From Mycobacterium cookii (GTDB lineage: Bacteria; Actinomycetota; Actinomycetes; Mycobacteriales; Mycobacteriaceae): a stretch of DNA of 64,000 nt. The position numbers were made by a program, and so were the translations under genes. Location: positions 620,001 to 684,000 of the forward strand of contig NZ_AP022569.1 in assembly GCF_010727945.1 (NCBI RefSeq), read 5' to 3'. The notes under the pieces are model-generated. The model was not told the DNA's origin, made no database searches, and saw nothing but the letters and a program-made list of their open reading frames with translations. This document shows positions 8,831 through 21,424 of this stretch, piece by piece. Each line of letters opens with the position of its first letter. Positions within the stretch are counted from its first letter, which is position 1.

Positions 8831-9859
8831 ATGAGGCAACTGACGTTCGAAGAGGCCGGTCGCTACGCGTGGCGCGACGTCGCTGACCCGGAGATCACCG
8901 AGCCACAGCAAGCGTTGGTCCGGCCGTTGGCGGTGGCCTGCTGCGACCTCGACGTCGCCGTGGTCCACGGCCGATTGCCGATGCCGCCCGGACACGCAGT
9001 CGGCCATGAGGGACTCGGCGAGGTTGTCGCGGTGGGCGACGGGGTATCCGGCGTCCGAGTCGGCGACCGCGTTGTCGTGCCTTTTCAAATCAACTGCGGA
9101 CACTGCCGCGAATGTCGCCGCGGCGTCACGGGTTCATGCGGTTCGCTGCCGATGATGGCGATGTACGGAATGGCCCCGCTTGCCGGTCTCGACGGCGGCG
9201 GCTTCATGAGCGATCTGGTACTCGTGCCCTACGCCGACGCGATGTTGATTCCTGTTTCCGACGCCGTCGACCTGACCGCTGTTGCCTCACTGTCGGACAA
9301 CATTCCCGACGGCTGGCGCGCCGTTGGACCATACCGTGCGGAGCTGGCCGGGCTCGATCCTGCCGATCGCCGCGTCCTCGTGGTCGGCCGCCTGTCGATC
9401 GGGCTGTACGCGACGGCGTTCGCAGCAGCACTCGGCTTCCACGTCGACTACGTCGATACCAATTCGGACCGCCTGGCTGCCGCCGAGAAGCTCGGGGCAG
9501 CGGTCCATGACCTAGCCAAACCCGACAAGTCCTGGGATCCCTATCCGGTAACCGTGCACACCAGCGGCGATTCAGCGCTGCTGGCCGCGTCGCTGCGCGC
9601 CACCTGGCCGGACGGCGTGTGCACCGACACCGGGATCTACCCGCAATACAACGTCGAGATGCCGCTGCTGCCGATGTACACGCGAGGGGTGAGGTTCGTC
9701 ACCGGGCGGGTCAGCGCGCGCGCCGTCATCCCGGAGATTCTGGATGTACTGGCCGGGGGATGCGACCTGCGGCCGGTCGTCGACCGCGTCGTGCCATGGG
9801 AGGACGCTCCGTCGGCCTGGCCGGCGATGAACGGAAAGACCGTGTTCACCCGCGCTTAG
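8831..9859 (+). CDS. Zinc-dependent medium-chain alcohol dehydrogenase
   Basis: The 342-residue protein has the MDR zinc-dehydrogenase signature GHEGLGEVVAVGDGV and a structural zinc motif in NCGHCRECRRGVTGSC with four cysteines. The C-terminal half is a Rossmann-type domain (VLVVGRLSIGLYATAF), whose glycine motif is degenerate compared with the usual GxGxxG. The start ATG at 8831 has no clear Shine-Dalgarno and lies six bases after a -10-like AAGAAT, so it may be leaderless. It is controlled by the adjacent TetR gene by inference. Substrate is unknown. This pair is not part of the M. tuberculosis order I recall. Confidence 0.85.
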   Translation: MRQLTFEEAGRYAWRDVADPEITEPQQALVRPLAVACCDLDVAVVHGRLPMPPGHAVGHEGLGEVVAVGDGVSGVRVGDRVVVPFQINCGHCRECRRGVTGSCGSLPMMAMYGMAPLAGLDGGGFMSDLVLVPYADAMLIPVSDAVDLTAVASLSDNIPDGWRAVGPYRAELAGLDPADRRVLVVGRLSIGLYATAFAAALGFHVDYVDTNSDRLAAAEKLGAAVHDLAKPDKSWDPYPVTVHTSGDSALLAASLRATWPDGVCTDTGIYPQYNVEMPLLPMYTRGVRFVTGRVSARAVIPEILDVLAGGCDLRPVVDRVVPWEDAPSAWPAMNGKTVFTRA

Positions 9860-9887
9860 GCGATAGTTGCTACACGAGACAGCGGTG

Positions 9888-9918
9888 AGGGTTGTGAATC
9901 GTCGAGATGCACAACCCT
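9888..9918 (+). terminator. Hairpin terminator after the dehydrogenase gene
   Basis: A nine-base perfect stem AGGGTTGTG/CACAACCCT with a 13-base loop lies between the dehydrogenase stop (9859) and the convergent gene ending at 9945. There is no U tract, as is usual for mycobacterial hairpins. It could serve both strands. Confidence 0.6.
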
Positions 9919-9944
9919 GGGTGCCCTCTCGCGGGAATCCGCGC

Positions 9945-10355
9945 TTAAATGATATCGCCGACGAACACCGCGACCCGGCCGATCTGCCGGCGGGCGAAAA
10001 AGGGCAGACCCGTGCCGTCGCTGCCGGCCGGCAGTACCCGCGGGTTGATGATGTGGACGTCCTTGCGGATGAAGTGCAGGTCGGCCTCGCCAGCGGCCAG
10101 CACGTTCTTGACCCAGTCGGTCTTGCCGTGGGCCAGTCCAATCGCCAGCACGTTGCCTTTGCGGTAGGCGGTCACGATGGTTTCGTACGGCTTGCCCGAG
10201 GTGCGCCCGCGGTGCTTGATCACCGAGAACGTCGGAAGGTAGCGCGCGATCGGCTTGACCGCCGGGTTGAAGTACTTGGTCTGAAAGTTCTCGAACCAGA
10301 CCGGGAAGATCATCGGGACGCCCGGGGCGTTGTTGGGATGGTCCTTGCGGGACAT
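9945..10355 (-). CDS. Deazaflavin (F420)-dependent nitroreductase-family protein (Rv1598c-like)
   Basis: The 136-residue protein starts at ATG 10355 ([13 protein letters not shown]) with GGAG five bases upstream. It carries the Ddn-family signature [15 protein letters not shown] and a central [18 protein letters not shown] segment, typical of small split-barrel proteins that bind F420 or flavin. Length equals that of M. tuberculosis Rv1598c. It is divergent from hisD, about 70 bases apart, and convergent with the dehydrogenase. The substrate is unknown; quinone or nitro-compound reduction is known for relatives. Confidence 0.85.
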   Translation of the reverse strand: MSRKDHPNNAPGVPMIFPVWFENFQTKYFNPAVKPIARYLPTFSVIKHRGRTSGKPYETIVTAYRKGNVLAIGLAHGKTDWVKNVLAAGEADLHFIRKDVHIINPRVLPAGSDGTGLPFFARRQIGRVAVFVGDII

Positions 10356-10423
10356 GGCGACTCCGTTTTCGTCGGGTGCGGTCACTGTACCGGCCCGATA
10401 TGCAGTTGCTCTGTTCTGGGACA

Positions 10424-13492
<3,069 letters not shown>

Positions 13493-13496
<4 letters not shown>

Positions 13497-14113
13497 CAAC
13501 GAAATCCGTCGTGGTGCTGGACTATGGCTCCGGTAACCTGCGGTCCGCGCAGCGTGCGCTGCAGCGGGTCGGTGCCGCCGTGGAGGTGACCGCGGACCTC
13601 GACGCCGCCGCGGCCGCCGACGGGCTGGTGGTGCCGGGCGTCGGCGCGTTCGAGGCGTGCATGAGCGGGCTGCGGGGGATAGCCGGCGAGCGGGTCATCG
13701 CCGAACGGGTCGCCGCCGGCCGACCGGTGCTGGGCGTGTGCGTGGGCATGCAGATCCTGTTCGCCCGCGGAGTCGAATTCGGCGTGGAGAGCAACGGTTG
13801 CGGGCAATGGGCCGGCACCGTGACCAGGCTGGACGCTCCGGTGATCCCGCACATGGGCTGGAATGTGGTGTCGGCCGCGCCGGGCAGTGCGCTGTTCAAG
13901 GGGCTGGACGCCGACGCGCGGTTCTACTTCGTGCACTCCTACGCCGCCCAGCGTTGGGAGGGCGGTCCTGAGGCGCTGCTGACGTGGGCCACCCACGGGG
14001 TACCGTTCCTGGCCGCGGTCGAGGACGGTCCGCTGTCCGCGACGCAGTTCCATCCGGAGAAGAGCGGGGATGCCGGGGCGGCTGTGCTGAGCAATTGGGT
14101 TGAAGGGTTATGA
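13493..14113 (+). CDS. hisH: Imidazole glycerol phosphate synthase glutaminase subunit HisH
   Basis: HisH hydrolyses glutamine and passes ammonia to HisF. The 206-residue class I amidotransferase shows the N-terminal DYGSGNLRS motif, the nucleophile cysteine in VLGVCVGMQ and the His-Glu pair in QFHPEKSG. The GTG start at 13493 overlaps hisB. It acts as a heterodimer with the hisF product encoded three genes downstream. Confidence 0.97.
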
Positions 14114-14114
14114 C

Positions 14115-14849
14115 GTGTCGTTGATTTTGTTGCCCGCCGTCGACGTGGTCGAGGGCAAAGCGGTGCGCCTGGTGCAGGGCAAGGCCGGAAGCGAAACCGA
14201 GTACGGCTCAACGCTGGACGCCGCGCTGACCTGGCAACGCGACGGCGCGCAGTGGGTGCATCTGGTCGACCTCGACGCGGCGTTCGGCCGTGGTTCCAAC
14301 CGCGAGCTGCTGGCCGAGGTCGTCGGCAAGCTCGACGTCGCGGTCGAGCTGTCCGGCGGCATCCGCGACGACGAGTCGCTGCAGGCCGCGCTGGCCACCG
14401 GCTGCGCTCGGGTCAACGTCGGGACCGCCGCCCTGGAGAACCCGCAGTGGTGTGCGAAAGCCATCGCCGAGCACGGCGACAAGGTCGCGGTCGGTCTGGA
14501 TGTGCAGATCGTCGACGGTGATCATCGGCTGCGCGGTCGCGGCTGGGAGACCGACGGCGGAGATCTCTGGGAGGTTCTGGAACGCCTTGACGGCGAGGGC
14601 TGTTCGCGGTTCGTCGTCACCGACGTCACCAAGGACGGGACGTTGACCGGCCCCAACCTCGACCTGCTGCGGGCTGTCGCCGAGCGCACCGACATCCCGG
14701 TGATCGCCTCCGGCGGGGTGTCCAGTCTCGATGACCTCCGCGCCATCGCCACGCTGACCGACAGCGGCGTCGAGGGCGCCATCGTCGGCAAGGCGCTCTA
14801 CGCCGGGCGGTTCACGCTGCCGCAGGCGCTGGCAGCGGTGGCGGGGTAG
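14115..14849 (+). CDS. hisA: PriA: bifunctional HisA/TrpF isomerase
   Basis: This (beta/alpha)8 isomerase converts ProFAR to PRFAR in histidine synthesis. In mycobacteria the same enzyme (PriA) also performs phosphoribosylanthranilate isomerisation for tryptophan. The catalytic aspartates lie in [10 protein letters not shown] and [11 protein letters not shown] chose the GTG at 14115 ([10 protein letters not shown], 244 aa) because GAAGGG lies seven bases upstream and the length matches M. tuberculosis; a TTG at 14100 would extend it by five residues. No separate trpF is visible in the window, which agrees with a dual role. Confidence 0.94.
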   Translation: MSLILLPAVDVVEGKAVRLVQGKAGSETEYGSTLDAALTWQRDGAQWVHLVDLDAAFGRGSNRELLAEVVGKLDVAVELSGGIRDDESLQAALATGCARVNVGTAALENPQWCAKAIAEHGDKVAVGLDVQIVDGDHRLRGRGWETDGGDLWEVLERLDGEGCSRFVVTDVTKDGTLTGPNLDLLRAVAERTDIPVIASGGVSSLDDLRAIATLTDSGVEGAIVGKALYAGRFTLPQALAAVAG

Positions 14850-14856
14850 GTCCGCA

Positions 14857-15657
14857 ATGGATCTCGACGCGCTGGTGGAGAAAGCGTCGGCGATCCTCGA
14901 CGCCGCCGCGACGCCGTTCGTCGCCGGTCACCGGGCGGACTCCGCAGTCAGCAAGCGCGGCGACGACTTCGCCACCAAAGTCGATCTGGCGATCGAACGC
15001 CAGGTGGTCGACGCGCTGGTGTCGGCGACCGGAATCCCGGTGCACGGGGAGGAATTCGGCGGTGCCGATCTCGACCTGCCGTGGGTCTGGGTGCTCGACC
15101 CGGTCGACGGGACGTTCAACTATGCCGCCGGATCACCGATGGCGGCGATTCTGCTCGGCCTGCTGCACGACGGGAAACCGGTTGCGGGTCTGACCTGGTT
15201 GCCGTTCATGAATGAGCGATACGCGGCGGTGTTGGGAGGGCCGGTGGTGAAAAACGGTGTGCCGCAACCACCGCTGGCCGAAGCCGACCTCAACCACGCG
15301 ATCATCGGTGTCGGAACCTTCAACGCCGACTCACGTGGCCGGTTCTCCGGGCGGTACCGGGTGGCGGTGCTCGAAGAACTCAGCCGGGTGTCGTCGCGGA
15401 TGCGGATGCACGGCGCCACCGGCATCGATCTCGCCTACGTCGCCGACGGCGTCCTGGGCGGCTCGATCAGTTTCGGCGACCACGTTTGGGATCACGCTGC
15501 CGGCGTGGCTCTGGTGCGGGCGGCGGGGGGCATCGTCACGACCCTGGACGGCGACGAATGGACTCCGGAGTCGCGGTCCGCGCTGGCCGCCGCTCCGGGA
15601 GTGCACGACCAGTTGCTGGAGATGTTGCGCGGAGTAGGACACCCCGATGAATATTGA
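14857..15657 (+). CDS. impA: Inositol-monophosphatase-family phosphatase ImpA
   Basis: The 266-residue protein has the metal-binding motifs of the IMPase family: [20 protein letters not shown] and [15 protein letters not shown]. It matches M. tuberculosis Rv1604 in place and length. In the middle of the his operon it may act on inositol phosphate or on histidinol phosphate, since actinobacterial HolPases belong to this superfamily. The sequence alone does not decide this. Its 3' end overlaps hisF by 11 bases. Confidence 0.9.
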   Translation: MDLDALVEKASAILDAAATPFVAGHRADSAVSKRGDDFATKVDLAIERQVVDALVSATGIPVHGEEFGGADLDLPWVWVLDPVDGTFNYAAGSPMAAILLGLLHDGKPVAGLTWLPFMNERYAAVLGGPVVKNGVPQPPLAEADLNHAIIGVGTFNADSRGRFSGRYRVAVLEELSRVSSRMRMHGATGIDLAYVADGVLGGSISFGDHVWDHAAGVALVRAAGGIVTTLDGDEWTPESRSALAAAPGVHDQLLEMLRGVGHPDEY

Positions 15658-16450
15658 GCGTACTGAATCCAGCTGCACCAGCCTTGCCGTGCGGGTGATC
15701 CCATGCCTCGACGTCGACGACGGCCGAGTGGTCAAGGGCGTCAACTTCGAGAATCTGCGGGACGCGGGTGATCCGGTGGAGCTGGCCGCGGCCTACGACG
15801 CCGAGGGCGCCGACGAGTTGACCTTCCTGGACGTGACCGCATCGTCGTCGGGACGGGCCACCATGCTCGAGGTCGTCCGCCGCACCGCCGAGCAGGTGTT
15901 CATCCCGCTGACCGTCGGCGGTGGTGTCCGGACGGTCGCCGATGTCGACGCATTGCTGCGGGCCGGAGCCGACAAGGTGTCCATCAACACCGCCGCGATC
16001 GCGCGGCCGGACCTGCTGGCCGAATTGGCGGCCCAATTCGGTTCGCAGTGCATCGTGTTGTCGGTTGATGCCCGCACGGTGCCGGCCGGGGCGGATCCGA
16101 CGCCGTCGGGCTGGGAGGTCACCACCCACGGCGGCCGCCGCGGGACCGGCATCGACGCGGTCGAGTGGGCGGCTCGTGGGGCCGAATTGGGCGTCGGGGA
16201 GATCCTGCTCAACTCGATGGACGCCGACGGCACCCGGGCCGGCTTCGACCTGCCGATGTTGCGGGCGGTCCGGGCGGCGGTGACGGTGCCGGTGATCGCC
16301 AGTGGCGGCGCGGGCGCGCTCGACCACTTCGCGCCGGCGGTGCTCGCGGGTGCCGATGCGGTGTTGGCGGCCAGCGTGTTTCACTTCCGCCAGTTGACGA
16401 TCGGGCAGGTGAAAGAGGCGATGGCCGCAGAAGGGATCACGGTCCGATGA
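15647..16450 (+). CDS. hisF: Imidazole glycerol phosphate synthase cyclase subunit HisF
   Basis: HisF uses ammonia from HisH to form imidazole glycerol phosphate and AICAR. The 267-residue (beta/alpha)8 barrel has the two catalytic aspartates in [11 protein letters not shown] and VLSVDARTV, and phosphate-binding loops LTVGGGVR and VIASGGAGA. The ATG at 15647 lies inside the end of impA. The first 15 residues are variable, and conserved sequence begins at [10 protein letters not shown]. Confidence 0.97.
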   Translation: MNIERTESSCTSLAVRVIPCLDVDDGRVVKGVNFENLRDAGDPVELAAAYDAEGADELTFLDVTASSSGRATMLEVVRRTAEQVFIPLTVGGGVRTVADVDALLRAGADKVSINTAAIARPDLLAELAAQFGSQCIVLSVDARTVPAGADPTPSGWEVTTHGGRRGTGIDAVEWAARGAELGVGEILLNSMDADGTRAGFDLPMLRAVRAAVTVPVIASGGAGALDHFAPAVLAGADAVLAASVFHFRQLTIGQVKEAMAAEGITVR

Positions 16451-16794
16451 CACTCGACCCCGCTGTCGCGGCCCGGCTCAAGCGCAACGCCGACGGACTG
16501 TTCACCGCCGTCGTGCAGGAGCGCAGCAGCGGCGACGTGTTGATGGTCGCCTGGATGGACGACGACGCGCTGGCCCGCACCCTGGAAACCCGTGAGGGCA
16601 CGTATTTCTCGCGGTCCCGCGGCGAACAGTGGATCAAGGGAGCCACGTCCGGCCACACCCAGCGGGTGCATGCAGTGAAGCTGGACTGCGACGGCGACGC
16701 AGTGTTGCTGGTCGTCGATCAGGTCGGCGCGGCGTGCCACACCGGCGACCACAGTTGCTTCGACGCCGACGTTCTGCTGGCACCACCCGAGTAG
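16447..16794 (+). CDS. hisI: Phosphoribosyl-AMP cyclohydrolase HisI
   Basis: HisI opens the adenine ring of PR-AMP and requires zinc. The 115-residue monofunctional enzyme has [12 protein letters not shown], the [16 protein letters not shown] motif, and three conserved cysteines in the segments CDGDAV and [10 protein letters not shown]. It starts at ATG 16447, overlapping hisF by four bases, and is the last gene of the operon. Length equals that of M. tuberculosis HisI. Confidence 0.96.
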   Translation: MTLDPAVAARLKRNADGLFTAVVQERSSGDVLMVAWMDDDALARTLETREGTYFSRSRGEQWIKGATSGHTQRVHAVKLDCDGDAVLLVVDQVGAACHTGDHSCFDADVLLAPPE

Positions 16795-17101
16795 CGGTGC
16801 CGCGGCATCGTTCATTTTGTGAACAATGTTTGCTGAGCCAAGCTAACGACGGGTCGGCGGCGTCATTGACAGCCGATCAGGTCGAGGGATGATTGGTTAG
16901 CACACCTAGCGCCAAAGTGCCGTCAATCCCCATGGAAGTCCGGCGTAGTGGGCAACGCGCCCGACGGATTGGCATTACCGCCGCCGCTCTGCAAGTCAAC
17001 AGACAAGGATCTGCATCGTTGTCGCGCGCAACCCGCAGCAATGTTGCTAGCGTGACAACCTCGGTATCGGTATCGGCGTGTTGAAACCTGGAAATTAGGC
17101 C
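16795..17101. other. Intergenic region between hisI and the GGDEF-EAL gene
   Basis: This 307-base stretch contains no convincing gene. It holds a short perfect inverted repeat GTTCA-TTTTG-TGAAC (16810-16824), just after hisI, a TAGCGT -10-like hexamer (17048-17053) and a tandem CGGTAT repeat shortly before the next gene. The inverted repeat could be a weak terminator or a regulator site. Confidence 0.5.
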
Positions 17102-19447
17102 ATGGGGGCAGTGGCACCACCACCGACGGGGCTTCGGCGCCTCGTCCGGATCGCGGCGGTCCCGACCGCCGCGTGGCTGACAGTTGCCGTCTGGTTTCAG
17201 ACGGGATGGGGTGGCTCGTCGACGCTGGCCGTGGTGCATTCCGCCGCAGGGCTGTTCTTCCCGACATTTGCGGCAGTGAGCACGGCCGTCGCAGCCCGGC
17301 GAAGTGGCGGTCGGGAGCGCACGGCGTGGCTGGTGATGACCCTCGGTCTGGTTGCGCTGGAATTCGGCGCCATGACGGTGCTCTTTCACCGGTACTGGCG
17401 CGGGAGTGTCTATCCCTTGTATCCGCCGGCGGCGATGGTCGGGTACTTGATACTTCCGTTCGTCGTCTGCGTGGCGGTGCTGATTTTCCCGGTCGGCTAT
17501 CCCGGTGTCGCACGGGTGCGGATGGTGCTGGACGGCGCGATCGTCGCCGCGTCGCTGTTCGTCGTGGCCTGGGTGACTCTGCTGCGTGATGTGTACTCCT
17601 CGACACGCGTCGGTGGCGTCGACAAACTGTTGTCGATCGCCTGTCCGGTATCGGGGGTCGTCACCGTGACGGTCGCGGTCCTGGTGCTAGCCCACGCGGA
17701 CACCCGGTGGCGAGAGACGTTGACCGTGTTGACGGTTGGCCTGACCCTGATCGCCGCGTCCGGCAGCGCCTACGTGTATCTGTTGGCACGCGGTATCTAC
17801 CTGTTCGACAGTCCGTTGGGGATGGGCTGGCCGGCCGGGCTGGTGCTCATCGGTGTCGCCGCGCTCAGCTATCCATCGAGTGCACCCGATCCGTCGGGCA
17901 AACCGGCGGCGTTGCTCAGTGACCCGTTCTACCTATGGCTGCCCTACATCCCGCTCGCCGTCGCGGGCGGCCTCGAACTCGCCCAGTTCCGCGACCACCT
18001 GGTGTCCGACCCGGCCCGGGCCGCGGCGCCCTGGCTGATCATCGCGGTGCTGGCCCGCCAGTTCCTGGTGGTCGCCGAAAACCGGCGGCTGCTGCACAGC
18101 GCGTCTGATCGTGCGCTCCACGACCCGCTGACCAACTTGGCCAACAGGGTGTTGTTCCACGACCGGCTCGAGCATGCGATGCAGCTCCATCACCGCGACC
18201 ACCGCTCAGTCGCGGTGCTGTCGATGGATCTCGACGACTTCAAACTCATCAACGACAATTTGGGTCATCCCGTCGGCGACGCACTGCTCGTCCAAGCCGC
18301 ACAACGACTCATGTGTTGCGTACGAACCGGTGACACCGTGGCTCGACTCGGCGGCGACGAATTCGCCGTGCTCATCGAAGGCGCTGGGGAGAACGTGCAT
18401 CTGATCGTCTACCAGATCATGGAGGCGTTCGAGCGGCCGTTCACTCCCGACGGCGAGGTCATCTTCATGCGGCCCAGTGCGGGCCTGGCCGTCGCCAGCC
18501 TCGACCAGCCTGAACTACATGCCACCGATCTACTCAAACACGCTGATATGGCGATGTATTCGGCGAAGCGGCAAGGCGGCGGACTGCAGACCTTCAGCCC
18601 TGACATGCATGTCAGAGTGGACGACGGCCTTAGTTTCGCAACGTCCGATACCCCACCACCGCGTGGCGGGTTGGGCGAGGTGCGACTGCTCAGCGATCTC
18701 CGTCAGGCCATCAACCACCGCGCACTCACCGTGCTCTACCAGCCGAAGGTGGACTTGCGCACCACCGACGTGGTCGGCGCCGAGGCGCTGGTGCGGTGGC
18801 CGCATCCGGTGTTCGGATTGGTTCGCCCCCAGCAGTTTCTGCCGCTGGTGCGCCAGCACGGTCTGATGCGCACGTTCACCGATCTGGTGTTGGACCAGGC
18901 GCTCGCCGACGCCGCTCAATGGCTGCACCGCGGAATCGATGTGCCGGTCGCCGTCAACCTGTTTCCGCCATTGGTCGGCGATCTCACCCTGCCGGACCGA
19001 ATCTTCGATGCGCTGGATCGGCACGAATTGCCGGGTGACTCCTTGATCATCGAAATCACCGAAGATCTGCTGCTGGACAACATCGAGCGAACCCGTGATG
19101 TGCTGGAAGCTCTGCGGGAACGCAGGATCCACATCGCGCTCGACGATTTCGGTTCCGGCTATTCGGCATTGACCTATCTGCGCAAGTTGCCGATCGACGA
19201 AGTCAAGGTCGACTACGACCTGATCGGACACGTGTTGATCGATCCGCGCGCCGAAGCGATCGTGCGAGCCGTCATCGACTTGGCGCACGCCCTGAACGTG
19301 ACCACGGTCGCCGAGGGCGTGGAGAACATCCGGATCGCGGAGTGGCTGCGCGACCGGGGATGTGAGGTCGCCCAAGGTGTCCTGTACAGCCCGCCCGTCG
19401 CGGCCTCGGCGATGATGCAACTGATCGCGTCGTCGGCGGCGCGGTGA
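17102..19447 (+). CDS. Membrane-bound GGDEF-EAL protein (c-di-GMP synthase/phosphodiesterase)
   Basis: The 781-residue protein begins with about 320 hydrophobic residues forming eight or nine membrane helices. A GGDEF domain (from about residue 338, HDPLTNLANRV) and an EAL domain (about 525-775) follow. The GGDEF motif (417-421) and the product-inhibition I-site RTGD (408-411) are intact. The EAL domain keeps EAL (561-563), the Asn in VAVNLF, IEITED, DDFGSGYS, EVKVD and AEGVEN, so both activities are possible. It is convergent with the kinase gene, with one base between the two stop codons. M. tuberculosis has chaA at this position. The input signal and net activity are not predictable. Confidence 0.92.
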   Translation: MGAVAPPPTGLRRLVRIAAVPTAAWLTVAVWFQTGWGGSSTLAVVHSAAGLFFPTFAAVSTAVAARRSGGRERTAWLVMTLGLVALEFGAMTVLFHRYWRGSVYPLYPPAAMVGYLILPFVVCVAVLIFPVGYPGVARVRMVLDGAIVAASLFVVAWVTLLRDVYSSTRVGGVDKLLSIACPVSGVVTVTVAVLVLAHADTRWRETLTVLTVGLTLIAASGSAYVYLLARGIYLFDSPLGMGWPAGLVLIGVAALSYPSSAPDPSGKPAALLSDPFYLWLPYIPLAVAGGLELAQFRDHLVSDPARAAAPWLIIAVLARQFLVVAENRRLLHSASDRALHDPLTNLANRVLFHDRLEHAMQLHHRDHRSVAVLSMDLDDFKLINDNLGHPVGDALLVQAAQRLMCCVRTGDTVARLGGDEFAVLIEGAGENVHLIVYQIMEAFERPFTPDGEVIFMRPSAGLAVASLDQPELHATDLLKHADMAMYSAKRQGGGLQTFSPDMHVRVDDGLSFATSDTPPPRGGLGEVRLLSDLRQAINHRALTVLYQPKVDLRTTDVVGAEALVRWPHPVFGLVRPQQFLPLVRQHGLMRTFTDLVLDQALADAAQWLHRGIDVPVAVNLFPPLVGDLTLPDRIFDALDRHELPGDSLIIEITEDLLLDNIERTRDVLEALRERRIHIALDDFGSGYSALTYLRKLPIDEVKVDYDLIGHVLIDPRAEAIVRAVIDLAHALNVTTVAEGVENIRIAEWLRDRGCEVAQGVLYSPPVAASAMMQLIASSAAR

Positions 19448-19448
19448 G

Positions 19449-20945
19449 CTAGCCCGCGGCTTCCAGCCCGTTGGCCGCTCCGACCGCCGCACGCGCCCAT
19501 TCGTGCAGGCGCACTGCGGGGGCGATCCGGTCTTTGCGGATCAGTTCGGTGTTGACGTGAGATCCGTCGGTGCTGTGGGTCAGCACGGCCGGTGCCCGGA
19601 AAGCGAACGTGCGGTTGACGGTGTCGACGGCCAGCAACCCGTCGGTGTCGGTGAATCCGTTGGCGCGCATGGTGTCCTCGGCCCAGCGGCCGGGCGTGAG
19701 GCCGGAGAAATTGTTCACGTAGGCGACCCAGAGATGGACGTTGCGCGTGGTGAACAGCTTCGACTGGGCAGCCTCCACCGCGCTTCGGCCCGGGCCGGTG
19801 AGCACCCCGCCGGGATCGGTGATGTACCGGGTGAGCTGAATCGGCGGCGCAGCGGTAACGGTGCCGTTCGCCGGCTGGTTGGTGACCGTCTCTGTGCCCG
19901 CGCCGGTGTCCGACCGAGTTGCCCGATGGCGCAACGTCTGCCCGCCGACGGCCATCGCGATCAGCACGAGGGTTGCGACAGCGGAGAGCAGCGCAACCCG
20001 GCGGCGGCCACGGCGTTTGTGCGTCTGCGGCGCGGGCTGCGCTGTCGCCGCCGCGCGTCGGGTGGGGGCGGCGGCCGGATGGCCGGCGACGGTGTCGGCC
20101 TCGCCGACGCTCGGTCGGCCGGACAGGGCCGCGGCGAATTCCGAACAGTTGGCGAAGCGGTCCGCGGGATCTCTTGCCAGCACCCTGGCGATCACGGCGT
20201 CGAGATCGGCCAGGTCGGGCCGACGCTGCCCGATCGACGGTGGCGCAGCGGAAAGGTGTTGGGAGATCACCACTGCCGCGTTCGAGTCGTCGTAGGGTGC
20301 CTTGCCGGTCAGCAGTTGAAAAGCTGTGCAGCCCAACGCATACTGATCTGCGCGCCCGTCGATGTCCTTGCCCATCAGTTGTTCGGGCGCGGCGTAGGCC
20401 GTGGTCCCCATCACCATGTTGGTGGCGGTCAGGCCGCTGATGTCACCGACTTGCCGGGCAATGCCGAAGTCGCCCAACAGGATCCGCCGTCCCCGGGAAT
20501 CGGCCTCGGTCAGCAGGATGTTGGCGGGCTTGATGTCGCGGTGCAGCAATCCACGTGAGTGGGCGTAGTCGAGCGCCTCGGCGACGGCGCTGATGATCGC
20601 GAACGCCTCGGTCCTCGGCATGCCCGACGGATACCGACTGCGCAGCAACTCCGCGGCATCGGTTCCTTCGACGAAATCCATCGACAGCCACAGCTGCCCC
20701 TCGAATTCGCCGCGATCGTGGATGCCCACGATGTGCGGGTGGAACAACTCGGCGGCGATGTCTGCTTCCCGGCTGAATCGCTGGCGGAACTCCTGGTCCG
20801 CGGTCAGCGCGGCGGGCAGCACCTTCAGGGCGTCACGGCGGGGCAGTCGCGGGTGCCGGGCCAGGTAGACCTCGCCCATCCCGCCGGCTCCCAGGCGTCG
20901 GACGATGGTGTACCCGGCGAACACGTCGCCGTTGTTCAGCGGCAT
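19449..20945 (-). CDS. Transmembrane Ser/Thr protein kinase with extracytoplasmic TPM domain
   Basis: The kinase domain spans about residues 10-275: glycine loop [10 protein letters not shown], catalytic lysine K41, HRDIKPAN with D137, DFG at 159-161 and APEQL. It resembles PknF. A proline/alanine-rich juxtamembrane region precedes one membrane helix (about 317-335). The outer part (about 373-490, from [20 protein letters not shown]) resembles the TPM (YgcG/DUF477-like) fold rather than the PASTA, NHL or Cys-rich sensors of known mycobacterial kinases. It lies 13 bases downstream of bcpB on the same strand, suggesting co-transcription. Start ATG 20945 is supported by homology ([15 protein letters not shown]). 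The TPM call is by eye. Confidence 0.85.
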   Translation of the reverse strand: MPLNNGDVFAGYTIVRRLGAGGMGEVYLARHPRLPRRDALKVLPAALTADQEFRQRFSREADIAAELFHPHIVGIHDRGEFEGQLWLSMDFVEGTDAAELLRSRYPSGMPRTEAFAIISAVAEALDYAHSRGLLHRDIKPANILLTEADSRGRRILLGDFGIARQVGDISGLTATNMVMGTTAYAAPEQLMGKDIDGRADQYALGCTAFQLLTGKAPYDDSNAAVVISQHLSAAPPSIGQRRPDLADLDAVIARVLARDPADRFANCSEFAAALSGRPSVGEADTVAGHPAAAPTRRAAATAQPAPQTHKRRGRRRVALLSAVATLVLIAMAVGGQTLRHRATRSDTGAGTETVTNQPANGTVTAAPPIQLTRYITDPGGVLTGPGRSAVEAAQSKLFTTRNVHLWVAYVNNFSGLTPGRWAEDTMRANGFTDTDGLLAVDTVNRTFAFRAPAVLTHSTDGSHVNTELIRKDRIAPAVRLHEWARAAVGAANGLEAAG

Positions 20946-20958
20946 GCCGGCCTGCCCG

Positions 20959-21417
20959 CTAGCTGCGAGCCCGCAGCGTCTGCAGCGCCTTGTCGGCGTG
21001 GGTGTCCATGCTCAGCTCGCTGGAGATCACGTCGAGCACGGTGCGGTCGGTGTTGATCACGAAGGTGGTGCGCTTGACCGGCAGCAGCTTGCCCAGAAGT
21101 CCGCGTTTGACCCCGAACTGGGCGGCCACCGCGCCGTTGGTGTCGGACAGCAGCGGATAGTCGAACCGTTGGGTGTCGGCGAACTTGGCCTGCTTCGCGA
21201 CGGGATCGACACTGATGCCGACCCGGTTGGCGCCGACGGCAGCGAATTCCTGTGCCAGGTCCCGGAAGTGACAGGCTTCCTTGGTGCACCCGGGTGTCAT
21301 CGCTGCCGGATAGAAGAACAACACCACGGGTCCGTCGGCCAGTAGCGTGCTGAGCCTGCGCGGGGTACCAGTCTGGTCGGGAAGCTCGAAGTCCGCCACG
21401 GTGTCACCGGTTTTCAT
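20959..21417 (-). CDS. bcpB: Bacterioferritin comigratory-type peroxiredoxin BcpB
   Basis: This thiol peroxidase reduces hydroperoxides in the cytoplasm. The 152-residue protein has the peroxidatic cysteine C44 in [14 protein letters not shown], a likely resolving cysteine C49, and a thioredoxin fold throughout. It is almost identical in layout to Rv1608c. The ATG at 21417 ([12 protein letters not shown]) lies seven bases after a TAGCGT -10 element (21430-21425), suggesting a leaderless mRNA. It is divergent from trpE and is followed by the kinase gene, so redox stress and kinase signalling may be linked. Confidence 0.93.
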   Translation of the reverse strand: MKTGDTVADFELPDQTGTPRRLSTLLADGPVVLFFYPAAMTPGCTKEACHFRDLAQEFAAVGANRVGISVDPVAKQAKFADTQRFDYPLLSDTNGAVAAQFGVKRGLLGKLLPVKRTTFVINTDRTVLDVISSELSMDTHADKALQTLRARS

Positions 21418-21424
21418 GGCCGTC

